15,541 nt of DNA from Gemmatimonadota bacterium. GTDB taxonomy: Bacteria; Gemmatimonadota; Gemmatimonadetes; Longimicrobiales; Gaopeijiaceae. Within the stretch, counting starts at the first letter, position 1. Every line of letters begins with the position of its first letter. Location: the NCBI GenBank assembly GCA_007129525.1, contig SKVI01000288.1, positions 1 through 15,541 of the forward strand. The letters run 5' to 3'. Positions 15,461 to 15,541 of the stretch are shown piece after piece. A program made the translations under genes and the position numbers. The notes beneath the pieces are model-generated. The model had not been told where the DNA came from, did no database searches, and saw only the letters and a list, made by a program, of their open reading frames with translations.

Positions 15461-15541
15461 TCAGGAAGCGGCTTTGGCGCCGGGCTCCGCTTCCGTTTCC
15501 GGCTCGGACTCGGGCTCCGTTTCCGGCTCGGACTCGGGCTC
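15461..15541 (-). CDS. Acidic C-terminal tail of an unidentified protein (partial)
   Basis: The last 26 codons and the TGA stop (15463-15461) of a gene that enters from the right edge. The peptide is made of Glu/Pro/Ser/Thr octads (EPESEPET repeated) and ends EAEPGAKAAS. The frame is open to the window edge. Tails of this kind are low-complexity and do not identify the protein. Genes such as rpmE (ribosomal protein L31) or rho often lie just upstream of prfA, so a ribosomal protein with an acidic extension is one possibility, but nothing in these residues proves it. Confidence 0.65.
   Translation of the reverse strand, partial: EPESEPETEPESEPETEAEPGAKAAS
15492..15541. repeat. 24-base tandem repeat encoding EPESEPET
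   Basis: The unit TCCGTTTCCGGCTCGGACTCGGGC (written on the plus strand, 24 bases, in frame) occurs at 15492-15515 and again exactly at 15516-15539, and continues towards or past the edge. On the minus strand each unit encodes eight residues, EPESEPET. The copies seen are identical at the DNA level, which suggests recent duplication or slippage. The total copy number cannot be known from this window. Confidence 0.8.

Overview
The window is a compact, G+C-rich stretch of bacterial chromosome in which every supportable gene lies on the minus strand, so transcription runs from the right edge towards position 1. The largest gap between genes is about 80 bases. I see no tRNA, rRNA, insertion sequence, phage gene, integrase or CRISPR array. 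The long plus-strand ORFs are antisense shadows created by high GC3. The mix of genes suggests a G+C-rich, Gram-negative-like phylum. It combines a eukaryote-like inositol-phosphate synthase beside a CDP-alcohol phosphatidyltransferase, an exported S41 protease and a hemW/hrcA/dnaJ/prmA-type order. Gemmatimonadota is my best guess, but this is inference from gene content and composition, not proof.

In transcription order (right to left): the acidic C-terminal tail of an unidentified protein; release factor 1 (prfA) and its methyltransferase (prmC), which form a functional pair; a small YlbF/YmcA-family protein; a CDP-alcohol phosphatidyltransferase and an inositol-3-phosphate synthase, which together look like a phosphatidylinositol-phosphate pathway; thymidylate kinase (tmk); a secreted or membrane-anchored S41 protease; a TauE/SafE permease; an L-asparaginase II-like protein fused to a carboxymuconolactone decarboxylase-like domain; the ribosome-assembly GTPase Obg; the DNA-uptake protein DprA; a HemW-like protein that has lost its radical-SAM cysteines; the heat-shock repressor HrcA; DnaJ; and the first 22 codons of what is probably ribosomal protein L11 methyltransferase.

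The genes are packed for translational coupling. Six junctions share the four bases NTGA, where the upstream TGA stop overlaps the next start: ATGA twice, GTGA twice, TTGA once and CTGA once. Of the 15 stop codons visible, 14 are TGA, one is TAG and none is TAA.

Most of the window is housekeeping. The points worth a second look are the cysteine-free HemW homologue at the hemW position next to hrcA, the asparaginase/CMD fusion, the two-gene inositol lipid module, the apparent CTG start of the permease, and an hrcA-dnaJ pair without grpE, dnaK or a CIRCE operator nearby. I did not find a convincing new multi-gene defence or mobile system.
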